Assembly (NCBI GenBank): GCA_020747065.1
Contig: JAGMVK010000013.1
Span: 1,302,001-1,366,000, forward strand
DNA: 64,000 nt
From: Cadophora sp. MPI-SDFR-AT-0126
Taxonomy: Eukaryota; Ascomycota; Leotiomycetes; Helotiales; Ploettnerulaceae
Direction of reading: 5' to 3'
Under the pieces are notes generated by a model. It searched no databases. It saw only the letters and a list, made by a program, of their open reading frames with translations, and was not told the origin of the DNA. The first letter of the stretch is position 1. Every line of letters begins with the position of its first letter. Both the position numbers and the translations under genes were made by a program. Shown piece by piece: positions 10,980 through 21,928 of this stretch.

Positions 10980-13900
10980 TCATAATCTCTTCCACCAATG
11001 TCGCTTCTTAGGCGGGGTTGCCGGCGATACAGTTTTCAGCTCTTGGGAAACAGGTACGACACTTTGCATTACATTGTGAAGTCGCTCCGCTTCTTCAGGG
11101 TATTGTTGACGTACATGTGCTTCGACATAGTCAATAAGTGAGTCCGAAACCATGGGTATAGAGGCACTTGGATCGGCTCCGGAGACCAAGGCAGTGCTGA
11201 TGAATTGTGGCAATTGAGGGTGAAGCTGTTTCTGTTCGTTCGAGTCGATCAAATCGATTTGATTAGCGAGAATTTCTTGCCAGAGGGTCCGACTCTCGGT
11301 ATCATAAGTCGGTGCGTTGAAAACCAGTGCATTAACACCAGCACCTTGCTGAACTAAAGTAATAGCCATGTCCATTTCGAGAGCAAGAAAGTCTGCTTGT
11401 CCTATGGTATGCCGCAATATGTGCGTAGCAATGAGTCTGCCAGCTTTTTGCTTGCGTGCTTCGAGTTGGCTCAATCTTAATGCGACATACTCCGTAAAAT
11501 TCAGTGCTAGAGCGCAGGAAAAGAAAGAGCTTCTTATACTTCGTGAAGTCATATCGTATGGCAGAAGAGGACAGTTCCACGCCTTGAAATCGCACTGAGG
11601 GATGAGGTCGAGAGAATGCCTTTCCCATAGGACTTCAGCGTCATCTAGAATCAATACTTTCTTCTTGCTGGACTGGCCCGTGCCATCTATCCTCACAGCA
11701 AGCGCTAGCATAGTGATGAACGGGCCCCTTGCGACACGCAAATCCAACAATGTAGCTCGATCAAGGCTTCGGTGGGCTGAAAGGCTCTTGCTTCGCAGCA
11801 TCGACCACCATGGATCGAAACCGGATTCTTTTGTATGATCTAAAACATCTTTCCAGCGAGGCGACTCTTCCAAGAAATCTTTGGCAGTACGATGAAAATA
11901 CTGGACATGACCCTTGGATTGCCCTGGCGTTCTTTGTACTTCCACAAGACAAGCGCACCTGGCAGTAATGTGGTACTCCATTTCGCGACACATGGTGTTC
12001 AGCTCATCTCTACTCATCTGGATGACCATCTGGTTGTTCAGACTATCATCGAGAGCGAAGTACAACTCGGCAAGAGTCAGATAGCTTTGTCCGGCAAGGT
12101 TGAATTCTTTCGGTATGACGACTTGACGTGCCGCTTGTATAAGTTGAAAGGTCTTGGAGGGCCAAATGAGATGAACTTCATCGATCTGAGACATAATTCT
12201 GATGTACAATGACTCAATTTCCCTTGGAAGTGCATTAAGCCGGCGCCACAGGTCGGGTATCGTGTCACGATTTCGGATTCCTCGGAGAAGATCTTTGACA
12301 ACGATAAACACCCAGAGGAAAACGCCGCCTTTCGAGACCACAGCTTGGATCAGCTGACTAGACAATTCAGGCTCTCGAGCTGCTAGCTTCTTGAACGCTC
12401 CATTCCCCAGGAATCTTTCACGCACAAATAGTGTGATATCATAGAATGTGAGGTCTTGTAATTTCAACGTTGGCGAATTTGTAAAATTTTCTTAGAAAAC
12501 GACCCAAGGCCGGCTCGAGACTCAGATTTTAGCACAGCTTTTGCTATTTGGTACCAGATCCTGTGACAAGTTGTTGAACAACTCTGCGGGCAGCTTGTGA
12601 TCTCCATCAAACTCGTCGAGCCCATCGATCGAAAAGAAGAACTTGCAAGGGATCTCTTGCTGAATGGTAAGACGTTTCAGTGCCACCATCAGCATGCTCA
12701 AAGTCCAATTTTCAGACCAAACCGCACGGGGTCCATCTGCCAAGTACTTACCATGGAGTTTGAGCCAAAGTGACGGGAGCACAATGGGGAGAAGCTCCGG
12801 TTTCTGCTCGAATACTTGGAAAAGCAGTGATCGGAGCATTCCAAGCTGAGACCTCTGCTCTAGCGTTCCGCTGCCCCAGAAGAAAAAGCTCGTGATGATT
12901 CAAGGAGCATCGGATGTTCCATCTTGTCGAGCCCATGTCTCCAAGTGATACTTCGTTCTCACATCGTCGATTATGTGCTTCATAAGCGTTGACTTTCCTG
13001 AGCCTGGTTTCCCCCTAATCCAGCAAAGTCCGCATCCGCTTTGTAGCCAAGTCGAAAAATTCGTCCCGTCGAGGTCCTGAAAGGCCCATTCGAAAGTCTT
13101 TGGGTGAGCTTCAACAACAGCCTCGTAACGTTGTGGTCGCATCTCATAAGTTAAGTGGGAGAGAATACTATTGTTGACTAGTCGCCGCAGTTTCTTCTCT
13201 TCCCACTGTGATAGCGTGAAAGTATCCTCCTCTCGAGTCTTGCTGTCCAGAAGCAGCATGTCTGGATCGACGTTCTGTTCTTTCATGATCATTATGCGTG
13301 CAAGCTTTCGGTCTTCGCTGATGAACATTTCCTTTCGACTTGCAAGTTGCGCTACAGCTTCCACTACTTCGCGACTACTGGCCTGCGAGGTGTCAAGCAC
13401 CGATTTGATAATCTTTTGTGCGTTTCGATCGGATTCTTGGGCTCGAACTGAAGCATCATGATTGAGTTCGCTGGTATTGCGTCTGTCTGCCAATCAGCCA
13501 GACCGTCAGTAGGAGAATCGTGGGATGAGAACTGACAGAATTGCAGCTAGCATCCCGGAATCGATTGCGTCTTTCAGCCGTGAGAGCCTTTCAAAGAGAG
13601 CATTCAGTTCTCCCTGAGACCATATTTGATTCCAAACTCACTTGAAAGACTCGAGCTTCCGATTTCGACTTTTGTTTAGATTCCGATGCTCAAGCTTGCT
13701 CAAGATGACCTCCGCAATATTCGCAGCCTCGTCACATATCTTCTCCAAATTTGAAGGCCGGCGAGGATTCTGATTAACAGACGAAGCTTCCCCTACATTT
13801 GGTGCTCCAGTATGCAACCCTGGATTTCTGATCTTACTTACGAGCACCTGAATTTCGGCGGTGATGAGCCTGAGCTCATCGTCCACGGCCAGGCGCCCGT

Positions 13901-14003
13901 CGGTAGACTTGTATAGCTCACAGCCTTATGAGAAAAGCTTGCAACTAAAGTCCACAAACTGTAACACGTTACCTGCTAAGGATAATGCGGCGAGTGACTC
14001 CAT
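10980..14003 (-). pseudogene. NACHT (NOD-like/STAND) receptor gene with five in-frame stops
   Basis: A single minus-strand frame covers 3 kb, with one 54-nt intron (13483-13536) that keeps the frame. Residues from ATG 14003 (MESLAALSLAGNVLQFVDFS) match the helical N-terminal domain common on fungal STAND proteins. Next come the P-loop GKPGSGKST (about 12984-13013), a FFFWGSGT strand, Walker B FFFSIDGLDE (about 12600-12642) and the SSRPW sensor-type motif (about 12500-12520). A long helical C-terminal region follows without obvious ankyrin or WD repeats. The frame holds TAA 13926-13928, TGA 13638-13640, TGA 12900-12902, TGA 12522-12524 and TAA 12492-12494, but I find no frameshift. Family members act in heterokaryon incompatibility and defence. 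Here the product is presumably lost. Confidence 0.88.
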
Positions 14004-14811
14004 GTATTCTGAGTACGAAAATGTCGGGGTGGATCTAGGGCTTCGATAGACAGAACGAGGAGTAGAGTTGTGTTTTCACGTCCCAGGAGTGCATCGCGCT
14101 ACAACCTGCAGCAGGTCAGCCATCGAATCAGCCCAGAGAGTATACATGACGTCTGTTGAGTACCTTCGAATCACACGCAACGTTCAAGTCGTTCACTAAG
14201 ATATCATCTTCAGTTAAGTAAATTTACTCCCACGCAAACATCGGAAGACGAAAGCCAAATGATACACAAATGGTAAAGATCTAATTACGGAGAAAAGGAA
14301 CTCGCACCCTCACTTTCTTCCCGTCCTCTCTCTACTGGCGTCCGCTCTCGGCAGGAAGTTTCACTATCTCTAGCCTCCTCTGCGACCCTGCTTTTGGGTG
14401 CAATAATTATCGTATGTACAACAATTTCTCTAGATCATGCATTCATGCGCCCTGCAAGGAGTCTACTCTGGAGCTCTTGTTCCCTACGATGCGGGAGTCT
14501 CTTGGAGTTCTTTTCAGCCGCTATGCTCCCCCTTCGCGACGCAAAGAAAAGAAGAACCGCCCCCCCCACCGCCCCTCTGGGAATGATTCTGTTCCAGCCG
14601 ACCTTAAACAATTTCTTTCCTATTTGGGAACCAGATAGTGCACTAGTCCCGTTCCAAAAACCTTGCGGTGGAGTGACAGGTCGTTGCACGATGAGGCTCC
14701 AGATCTACGAGATAAAAAAGCAGAACAAGCAGCAGCTACCAGAAAATCATAGTCTAAAATCCAAGAGGTATCTTAAACTACCTAAAACGCGCAATATGCC
14801 ACATGCAATCA
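14004..14811. other. Intergenic region
   Basis: 5' flank of the NACHT pseudogene and 3' flank of the DUF5672 gene. Short open frames at 14394-14891 overlap each other and resemble no family. Confidence 0.35.
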
Positions 14812-15954
14812 TTACAGGTCGAGTTCTAATCCTCGACGTTCAACACCACTTGGTTTATCTCCCATCAGCTTCATCCCAAGGATCATCTTGACCTCAGGAC
14901 AATAATCCATGATATGGGAAACCTTCTCCTCATTATCCCAAAGCTACAGTCGTCAGCCAATAAGCACTTCTCTTCCCCTTTCCCGACCCAGGAAAGAAAC
15001 TCACCTGGCCATGATGCACACCCATCCATCCAACATGGTATCCCATCGGACTCTCATCCCACACATTCGCCTCCACACTAAACGTCTTACTGACCGTAGC
15101 ATTCGCCATGTGCGCGCCAGGCAATTGATTCATCCTCACCCCCAGCCACTCATCCTCCATCTGAATATGCCCCATCTCCCTCCTCTCCTTCTCAAGCACC
15201 ATCAAAATCCTACTCACCCTCCTCAAACTCAGTCCTCCATTCCCCCCAAACTTCGACTCCGGGCTCCACGGCGCCCCAATGTAATCCCACTCTAAGAAAT
15301 CATTAACCGTCTTCGGGCTCTTCGCACATATAATACTATCTGGCTGAAACACCAGCAGATGTTCCACCGGCGCAAGATGATGCGTGTACAGATACGGATC
15401 CGTAAACATCTGGCTGATCTCCTGCCGCCCAGCCATGGAATAGTTCCCCGGTATGCCAGTGATGATTATCTTGCCCGCGGTCTCTAACCGTGCGATAAAT
15501 GGATTGCTGCGCATGAAGGCAATGGCTTCTGGGGAGCCCATGAAGCGGAATCGCCATTCTGGAGGGACGAGGTTCGTCATGTGGGCGAAGAGGGCGGGGA
15601 GGTGAGGCAGTGGTCGGGTTTCGACCAGGAATGCGAGTTTGCGGTCATCGTAGGGGGTTTGCACCGTGGGACAGAAGGGTTCTTCTGGGATTTGGATGCG
15701 GTCGCGGTAGTAGGAGGGTTGGAGGATATTTGCTGAGCTAGAATCAAGTTACAATTGAGGTCAGTTGAAGATGCTTTTCACGTTGTAGCTCGAGAGCTTG
15801 AGGATTTGGAATGCGACGGATAGGAGAAGAGTGAGTTATTGGACCCTTACAAATAGTAGAACACAAGCGCCGAGGCTACGACGAAGAAAGTCCCCACGCC
15901 AGTCAGGATCTTGCGACTTGTTGTCGCGGCCGACAGCACCGCAACAAACTTCAT
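14812..15954 (-). CDS. DUF5672 family membrane-anchored protein
   Basis: Three exons, 15851-15954, 15005-15737 and 14812-14943, sum to 322 codons plus stop. The first exon encodes a short cytosolic tip and one hydrophobic segment (KILTGVGTFFVVASALVFYY), a type II signal anchor. The luminal part is a DUF5672 domain: KLAFLVETRPLPHLPALFAH, a middle VFQPDSIICAKSP, then WDYIGAPW and GGNGGLSLRR. This arrangement resembles glycosyltransferase folds (the DY-I-GAPW/NGGLSLR core), so a Golgi glycosyltransferase role is plausible but not established. The last intron (14944-15004) was chosen because splicing restores the conserved ending LWDNEEKVSHIMDYC. Reading through would end the protein early. Confidence 0.85.
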
Positions 15955-16516
15955 CGCTCAACTTCCCTCTCGCCCTGGACTCAAAGGTCGCTGTCGCTGT
16001 CGCTGTCGCGTGCTCAGGAGCGATATTGAGACAAGACAAGCTCCCAAGTCCCGCCATTTTGGGCCTTTGCTCTTTTTGTCTCGCCGTTCAGCTCATCAAC
16101 TGTGCCACGGCGCCTTAACATCGGGATGGGCTGCAAATCTGGACCCTGAGTGGATGCTGACCCACTGGGACGGCTCAGGGTGGCTTGCTCCTGAAAGGGT
16201 TCTTCCGCTGCATCGTATGAACCTATTCGGGAAAGTTACGGGGCTGATTGATGGGTAATTTCCACTGATACGACAACAACGTATGACATTCAAACAATAG
16301 GGATCCTCTAAGCGACGACAAAATAAACAGAAGAAGTGGTAACTATCTGCTGGGTTTGTTTACATTCGCCCTGGAATTGTCGCTTGGCGAATCGGTTTGT
16401 TCTGGAAGGAAAGAACTCAGCGCTAAAATTTAAGGTTAAGGGACGAAGTCCACGTGCATTGACGTCTTCATCGCAACCTTGCCCCTCCATGTCATCCTCT
16501 GAGTAGCTTCACCCTT
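15955..16516. promoter_or_regulatory. Divergent intergenic promoter region
   Basis: 562 bases between the start of the minus-strand DUF5672 gene and the earliest start of the plus-strand CoA-binding gene. It must contain both promoters. A CTGTCG-type short repeat (GTCGCTGTCGCTGTCGCTGTCG) lies near 15985-16010. No further element is assigned. Confidence 0.4.
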
Positions 16517-17142
16517 GTGAATCACCATCTTCTTATGTTAAAGCCGACTTCAATTGGCAAGACTAGGTTGTTATCCACTATGGCCACCGACGCTGCAGCA
16601 AAAAACTTCTTCTCTGCATCACAATTCGCAGTCGTAGGCGCATCCAGCGACCCCACCAAGTTCGGCCATAAGAGTGAGTACCTCCCCTCCCTCTCTTATT
16701 CTCCAACCCACCGCATTCCATCCTACTCCGTACTAACAACATCACAGTATTCACCTGGTACACACACCACAACCTCCCCGTAACACCCATCAACCCATCC
16801 ACCCCCGAAATCAAAGCCTTCCCTCCCTACCCCGCGCTAGACATCCAATCCTACTCCACACTCCCCAACCTGTCCGCTCTGCCCGACCCGACCCAAACAT
16901 CAGTATCGATCATTACGCCACCGAAGGTCACGATCAAGGTGTTGGAAGAGGCGAAGAAGTTGGGTGTCAAGGGCGTGTGGTTACAGCCGGGGAGTTTTGA
17001 TGATGAGATTTTGGGGTATGCCTTGAGGGAGTTTGAGGGGAGTGCTGTTGGGGGGGATGGAGGGAGGGGACATGAGGGATGGTGTGTGCTTGTTGATGGG
17101 GAGAGGGCGGCTAAGGCGGCGGGGAAGAGTTTTAAGCTTTGA
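16517..17142 (+). CDS. CoA-binding domain (Rossmann) protein
   Basis: Exons 16517-16673 and 16748-17142 with a 74-nt GTGAGT intron. From ATG 16517 the product is 183 aa. From the internal ATG 16580 (MATDAAAKNFF) it is 162 aa. The longer form begins with a basic, Ser/Leu-rich stretch (SIGKTRLLS) resembling a mitochondrial presequence. The body is a CoA_binding_2-type Rossmann fold: FAVVGASSDPTKFGHK with the glycine-rich turn, then TWYTHHNLPVTPINP, then SIITPPKVTIKVLEEAKKLG and KGVWLQPGSFDDE. Homologues exist from bacteria to fungi and are presumed to bind CoA or acyl-CoA. No catalytic role is established. The use of two starts for dual targeting is inference. Confidence 0.85.
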
Positions 17143-17939
17143 GGTGTGAGTGAGTGTGTGAGGTGGGTGGAACAGCTTGGGGTTTGGACATGGGATCGGG
17201 AGGGGTTATGGATGGGCGTTAGGTTGCGTTGCTTTAGCTTGCTGAGTGGATGGAATACTAGAATGAGATTGTTGCAGTACATATATGGATGGCTTCTAGA
17301 TGCCTGGCCTAAAGCTGTACTACATCCTGGCAAAATTGCGATAAGACACAGCACATTTCGTTTTGAGGTGTTCGTGATATCACCACGTCCCTCCTCTAAA
17401 CCAAGGGTTGACGATAGACGGTGATCGACTCCGAAAGTCTTGGTTAAACATACTTGCATCTGTAAATGACGTTCTCTACTATCGCCTCCTGCTATTTGAG
17501 AGTTTGCTTTCTTTCTAAATCCTCTATTCTGATATCTCCTCTTTCTGCATTTCTTGAAGGCTAGCCAAGAGAAGGCTGAAAAGCCGAGGCTAAACAAGGG
17601 GTGCTGCAGCCTTGCCGACCATCTTGGAAATGCGACATCGCATCTGTCGTACATTCAAACAACACAACATCAATTTACTCCATTGACACTTTCATGATTC
17701 CTCGCTTAGTCTATTGTCAAAAACACCAATCTGAGGATTGTCAGATACCTTTTGGTGTCTTTCTAGTAGCCGAATTGCTATTGGCAGCCTGAATTTTAGA
17801 TTTGAGGTTCTGAAGTTCAATCCTCGACCGACTACTTCGACAGGTACTCAACGATATAATTTGGGTCTTCTGCAACTATACAGCAGTTGCAAAGCTCAAC
17901 TATCCCAGCCACCTCATCCCTAGAAACAACATAACTAAA
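17143..17939. other. Intergenic region
   Basis: 3' flank of the CoA-binding gene and promoter of the methyltransferase gene. Small open frames at 17601-17923 show no family resemblance. Confidence 0.35.
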
Positions 17940-18955
17940 ATGTCGACCTTCGCGTAAGTTCTTCCCTCCCTTCCCTTTCTACTCCCTCCGTCCTCAACCC
18001 CCCATCTAACACCCCTCCTCTCCTCAGAAAGTCTACCTTTAACGCCCTCACCTACGCCACCTTCCGCCCAACATACCCACCCCAAATCTTCAAAACCGTC
18101 CTCGCCTACCACGCCTCATCCCCCAACCCCAAGCAACACACCCTCCTCGACCTGGGCTGCGGCCACGGCCTCATATCCCGTTCTCTATCTCCCAACTTCA
18201 CACGCGTAATCGGCACCGATCCCTCCTCAAAGATGATCGCGCAAGCAATTTCATCAACTCCCCATTCCAACGAAAGCGAAGACGGCAACGTCGAGCCAGC
18301 AAAATACAGCAACATAGAATTCAAGCAAGCCTCCGCCGAAGACCTCTGGTTTGTTAAGGATGGGGAGTTGGACATGGCGGTAGCGGGCCAGGCGGCGCAT
18401 TGGTTCGATTACTCTCGCGTTTGGGGAGAACTGAGTAGGACGGTAAGGAAGGGAGGGACGGTTGCCTTCTGGGGGTATAAAGATAATGTTTTTGTGGACT
18501 ACCCTAGGGCGACGCGGATATTGGATAAGTACTGCTACGGGAAGGATAAAATGGGTCCGTTTTGGGAACAGCCTGGACGAGGCATCCTCAGGAATCTGTT
18601 AAGGGACATCGTGCCTCCTGAGAGCGAGTGGGAAGATGTGCAGAGGGTGGAGTATGAGCCTAATTTGGAGGGGGAGGGCAAGGGCAAAGGGAGAGGAGAG
18701 GTCTTGATGCAGAGGAGGCTGAGGTTGGGGGAGGTGGAGGGGTATGTGAGGACTTTTAGTGCGTATTGGAACTGGATGGAGGCGCATCCTGAAGAGAAGA
18801 GTAGGGGGGAGGGGGGTGAGGGGGATGTGGTGGATGAGATGTTTGATGAGATGAGGGCGGTTGAGCCGGAGTGGCGGGAGAAGGGCGAGGGGTGGAGGGA
18901 TGTGGAGGTTGATAATGAGTGGGGGAGTGTTATTTTGATGGCGAGGAGGAAATGA
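17940..18955 (+). CDS. TMT1: Trans-aconitate methyltransferase-like enzyme
   Basis: Exon 1 is only 14 nt (17940-17953), followed by a 74-nt intron and exon 2 (18028-18955), giving 313 aa. The tiny first exon reproduces the family start MSTFAKSTFN. SAM-binding motif I is LLDLGCGHGLISR (about residue 44), with the acidic residue of motif II in VIGTDPSSKMI. Family-specific features are AGQAAHWFDY, GTVAFWGYKDN, YGKDKMGPFWEQPGR and VRTFSAYWNWMEAHPE, which line up with yeast Tmt1. That enzyme methylates trans-aconitate and related acids in the cytosol using S-adenosylmethionine. A Gly/Glu/Lys-rich low-complexity insert near residue 215 is unusual. Exact substrate is inferred from family. Confidence 0.88.
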
Positions 18956-20232
18956 ACTCCAGATTGAAGGGAGTTGCTTTGGAAGGAACTGATTAATAGC
19001 TGGCTGAGAAGAGATATCGAAGATGAGAAAAGGGGTCGGAGGCGATCCCTGGGAGGAGGATGGCTATTGTACAGTGAATTACAGAAATGTAAAAATGATG
19101 AACGCAGCAGTAAATGAAGACTCAAAGAGCAAAGCACCGCGAGAAAAGGGGACGAAGATCACAGAGAATGCTTTTACCACCTTCGCACTGTCAAGTCGAG
19201 TGAAGAGACTGGTTGATGTTAATGAGCTACAACAACAAAAGGCTGCCGTGAATGGCAACCGCCAAACTTAGGACAACGCAACCACAAAAACACGGCCCCA
19301 GAATTTACGTCTTCAAAATCATTATCTGTAGAAATAGAAATAGGAGATCTATTTTTTGAGTTCCAGTATCCTCAGCCTCGCTTCGCAGCCTTCCCTTATC
19401 CTCTGACTCGTTTGGTTGTTGTTGCCGTTGCCCTGCCCACCGTTCCAACAGCGCATGTTTCGTTTCACGCATAAATGCACGGCCCCAATCAAAGAAAACA
19501 ACCAACAACAATCCATACAAATCTCCAATCTACAACATCACCGCCTTCATTCCCTTACACCAACTCTACCTCCCTCACCTCTACGCATTCCCGTTGGTAA
19601 ATCAAGCATCAATTGCACATATTCATCATGGTAAGTCTAACGCATTTCGTTTCTTTTACATGCCAGGAGGGGAGGTACCAAAGGGGCGATGGGAAAGGGA
19701 TGAGGAGCAAGGAGGGACAACAAAGCAAGACGCGGTGTCATGCGCTTTTCGTTCCTTCCGATGGATCGGCCGCCAAAATAGCACGAAAATGAGAGCAGAG
19801 CACCACCACAGCGCAGAAAGACGGAACGAAAGAACGAACCGATCAACAAACGGACTTGACAAATGACACGGCAGTTGCAAACCAACTAAAGTCTGTTGAT
19901 CCTCCTCCCTCCTGTTTTCGTTACCTGCGGGACATCAACATCCACACATCAGCATTCGCAAGAAGGGATTATTCAGAGCACTACACTACAAACACATTTG
20001 CTACGGACGGTTCAATACCGCGCATCGAATACTGCATCGTTTGCATTTGAGCACGTTTACAAAAGGATCAACAACCACGCTACGAACATTCCACCCTCAC
20101 CGGTTTCCTCCTCGGGCTCTTCTCTTCTCGCCTGGCACACCACATCCAGAACTTCCTCCCTCCTTCTGGCAGATATACATACTTCTCGTACAATCTCAGA
20201 GCACGAGAATATAGGAAAGAGAATAAGACAGA
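18956..20232. other. Long leader / promoter region upstream of myosin light chain gene
   Basis: Nearly 1.3 kb without a convincing gene. An ATG at 19628 is followed directly by a strong donor (GTAAGT) and could mark a 5' UTR intron ending near 20170 (CTTCTGGCAG). Such a splice would create only a short upstream frame, not an N-terminal extension. The segment before the start codon is rich in CT and CA. Confidence 0.4.
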
Positions 20233-20886
20233 ATGGCAGCTAACCAAGCCCCCTACGACGCGCAGGCCTCAACAAACTACAAGGAAGCATTTGCGCTCTT
20301 CGACAAGCGCGGCAACCAGCGCGTGCAGGTCGAGAGTCTAGGCGATTTACTCAGAGCGTGTGGCCAGAACCCAACTCTGAGCGAGATTAGAGATTTGGAG
20401 AAGAATGTCGGCGGTGATTGTATGTTCCATCTTCCTCCTCCCTTGACTTCCCTACCCCAAAAAAGCCTCCGCCCGCCCAATCGAGCAACGAAAGTCCATC
20501 TCCCATCTGCTTTCTCTGCAGCAACATACAAGCTAATCCTCCCCTTTGCAGTCGATTTCGAGACCTTCTCCAAGATGCTCAACCGCCCCGGCGGCTTCCG
20601 CGACCCCGGCGAACCAGAAGAGTACTGTCGCGGCTTCCAGGTCTTCGACAAGGATATGACGGGCTTCATCGGTGTTGGACAGCTTCGCTATATCCTGACG
20701 AATCTGGGGGAGAAGATGAGTGATGATGAGGTGGATGAGTTGTTGAAGGCGGTGGATACTAGTAGTGGGGAGATTAACTATACTGGTATGTTTATGCATT
20801 CGGGGGCGGTGGATCAGACAAGAGGAAAGAGGAGAGGACTGGGCTAATAGGATATAGATCTCGTTCGCACGATCCTCGCAAATTAA
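20233..20886 (+). CDS. cdc4: Cdc4-type essential myosin light chain (EF-hand)
   Basis: Three exons, 20233-20419, 20552-20785 and 20858-20886, encode 149 aa, the usual length. The sequence carries the Cdc4 signatures DLLRACGQNPTLSEI, LNRPGGF, then PGEPEEYCRGFQVFDKDMTG, GVGQLRYILTNLGEKMSDDE and the terminus VRTILAN. Four EF-hand folds are present in degenerate form. The loops DKRGNQRVQVE and DKDMTGFIGVG lack several Ca-ligand residues, so most sites should not bind calcium, as in yeast Cdc4. The protein binds the IQ motif of type II myosin and is needed for the contractile ring at septation. The last exon of nine codons and stop was placed because it restores the conserved C-terminus. Confidence 0.92.
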
Positions 20887-21319
20887 ATGTCATACTCGAG
20901 CATGATTGGTGCAAAGAAGAGGACAGGTCAGGATAGAGAGCATACTTCATTGTACGACATATTCGCATTCATGGCATGCATAGGGGCTATGTTATGGCAA
21001 AACGGGGTGGATTACTGGCGTTTACTTTTTTTTTCTCAGTTCTGTTGATGCATGCCTTCTCATGATTGAAGGAGTACAGGCGAGCAGATAGGTAGGCAAG
21101 AAGGCATTGATGGATACTGTATTGAATGGTATCAGATTAATGCATTGATGTCTGTTGAGCCATGCAGATGTGCTTCTCGACTTGACATTATTCTCTATAT
21201 GACTTGTTCACCGATCTCCTATTCTTTTTGGGTCCTATAACGCCGCGCTATGCTGTAATATCACCTCCTATCCCTCTATTCCCCCCTCCTACAATCGCCT
21301 GCCAATCCCCCACCCTCAT
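20887..21319. other. Convergent 3' spacer
   Basis: Lies between the 3' ends of the myosin light chain gene and the STEEP1-like gene. T-rich stretch at about 21026-21036. No gene seen. Confidence 0.4.
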
Positions 21320-21928
21320 TCATTCCCAAACCCCAACACTCCTCCTCCCCCCCGTCCCAGTCCCCACAAACCCAACATCCTCCTCCACCAACTTCTTCCC
21401 ACTAGCCAAAACCTCTGTGCTCATTACTCCTCCTGGGAGGATATAAATCACCTTCCCGTTATACTCTCCACCTCCACCTCCACCTCCCTCTTTCTCCTTC
21501 CCCTTCCCGGAATCAATGTCCATATCCGTCGTAGAAGATTGTCCTGGGAGTTGGACTTGGAGTTCGTACCCCACGACGAGATTACAGCGCGAACAGCGGT
21601 ATAAGATTCGTTTCTCGAAACCGTCTTCTCGGCGGATGAGGGTTGTTTTGTGATCTGGTGTTAGGCCAAGGAGGACTGTGTATCCTTCGGCTGGTAAATC
21701 GTTCTCATTCTCATTGTCGTTGGCGGTTGTGTCTTGATCGGAAGAGAGTGGAGGCGTTGATGGTAAAGGGATGATTATTGCTGCGTCTGAGAGGGAAGAG
21801 GAGGTTGGTGATGAGCGCCGGGGGAGGGAACTGAGTGTGTGCGTGCTGGAGAGGAGGAGGGAAGTGCAGATGCAGTGGTAGGTGTGGATTTTGGGGGGTG
21901 CCATTTTCGGGAGTTTTGGTCTTGTCAA
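21320..21928 (-). CDS. STEEP1 (CXorf56/UPF0428) family protein
   Basis: A single exon gives 202 aa from ATG 21928, or 194 aa from the internal ATG 21904 (MAPPKIHTYHC), which fits the family start better. Landmarks are HTYHCICTSLLL with the Cys pair near the N-terminus, LPRRSSP, then HKTTLIRREDGFEKRILYRC and CSRCNLVVGYELQ with a second Cys pair. Together these form the zinc-binding pattern of the family. The human member promotes ER exit of STING and also associates with spliceosomal complexes. Most fungi lack STING, so the fungal role is more likely the older splicing-linked one (inference). A poly-Gly run of seven to eight residues lies near residue 155 and the human coiled-coil C-terminus is absent. 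Confidence 0.8.
   Translation of the reverse strand: MTRPKLPKMAPPKIHTYHCICTSLLLSSTHTLSSLPRRSSPTSSSLSDAAIIIPLPSTPPLSSDQDTTANDNENENDLPAEGYTVLLGLTPDHKTTLIRREDGFEKRILYRCSRCNLVVGYELQVQLPGQSSTTDMDIDSGKGKEKEGGGGGGGEYNGKVIYILPGGVMSTEVLASGKKLVEEDVGFVGTGTGGRRSVGVWE

Noticed and set aside
12486..12530. Stops at 12522 and 12492 explained as an intron
   Set aside because: The conserved SSRPW motif lies exactly between the two stops.
13483..13640. TGA 13638 in the NACHT gene explained as a small intron
   Set aside because: The interval to the next usable acceptor is about 30 nt, and the sequence in between fits the conserved N-terminal domain, so it is coding.
14394..14891. 165-codon plus-strand open frame
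   Set aside because: Overlaps open frames on both strands and the end of the DUF5672 gene, with no protein-family features.
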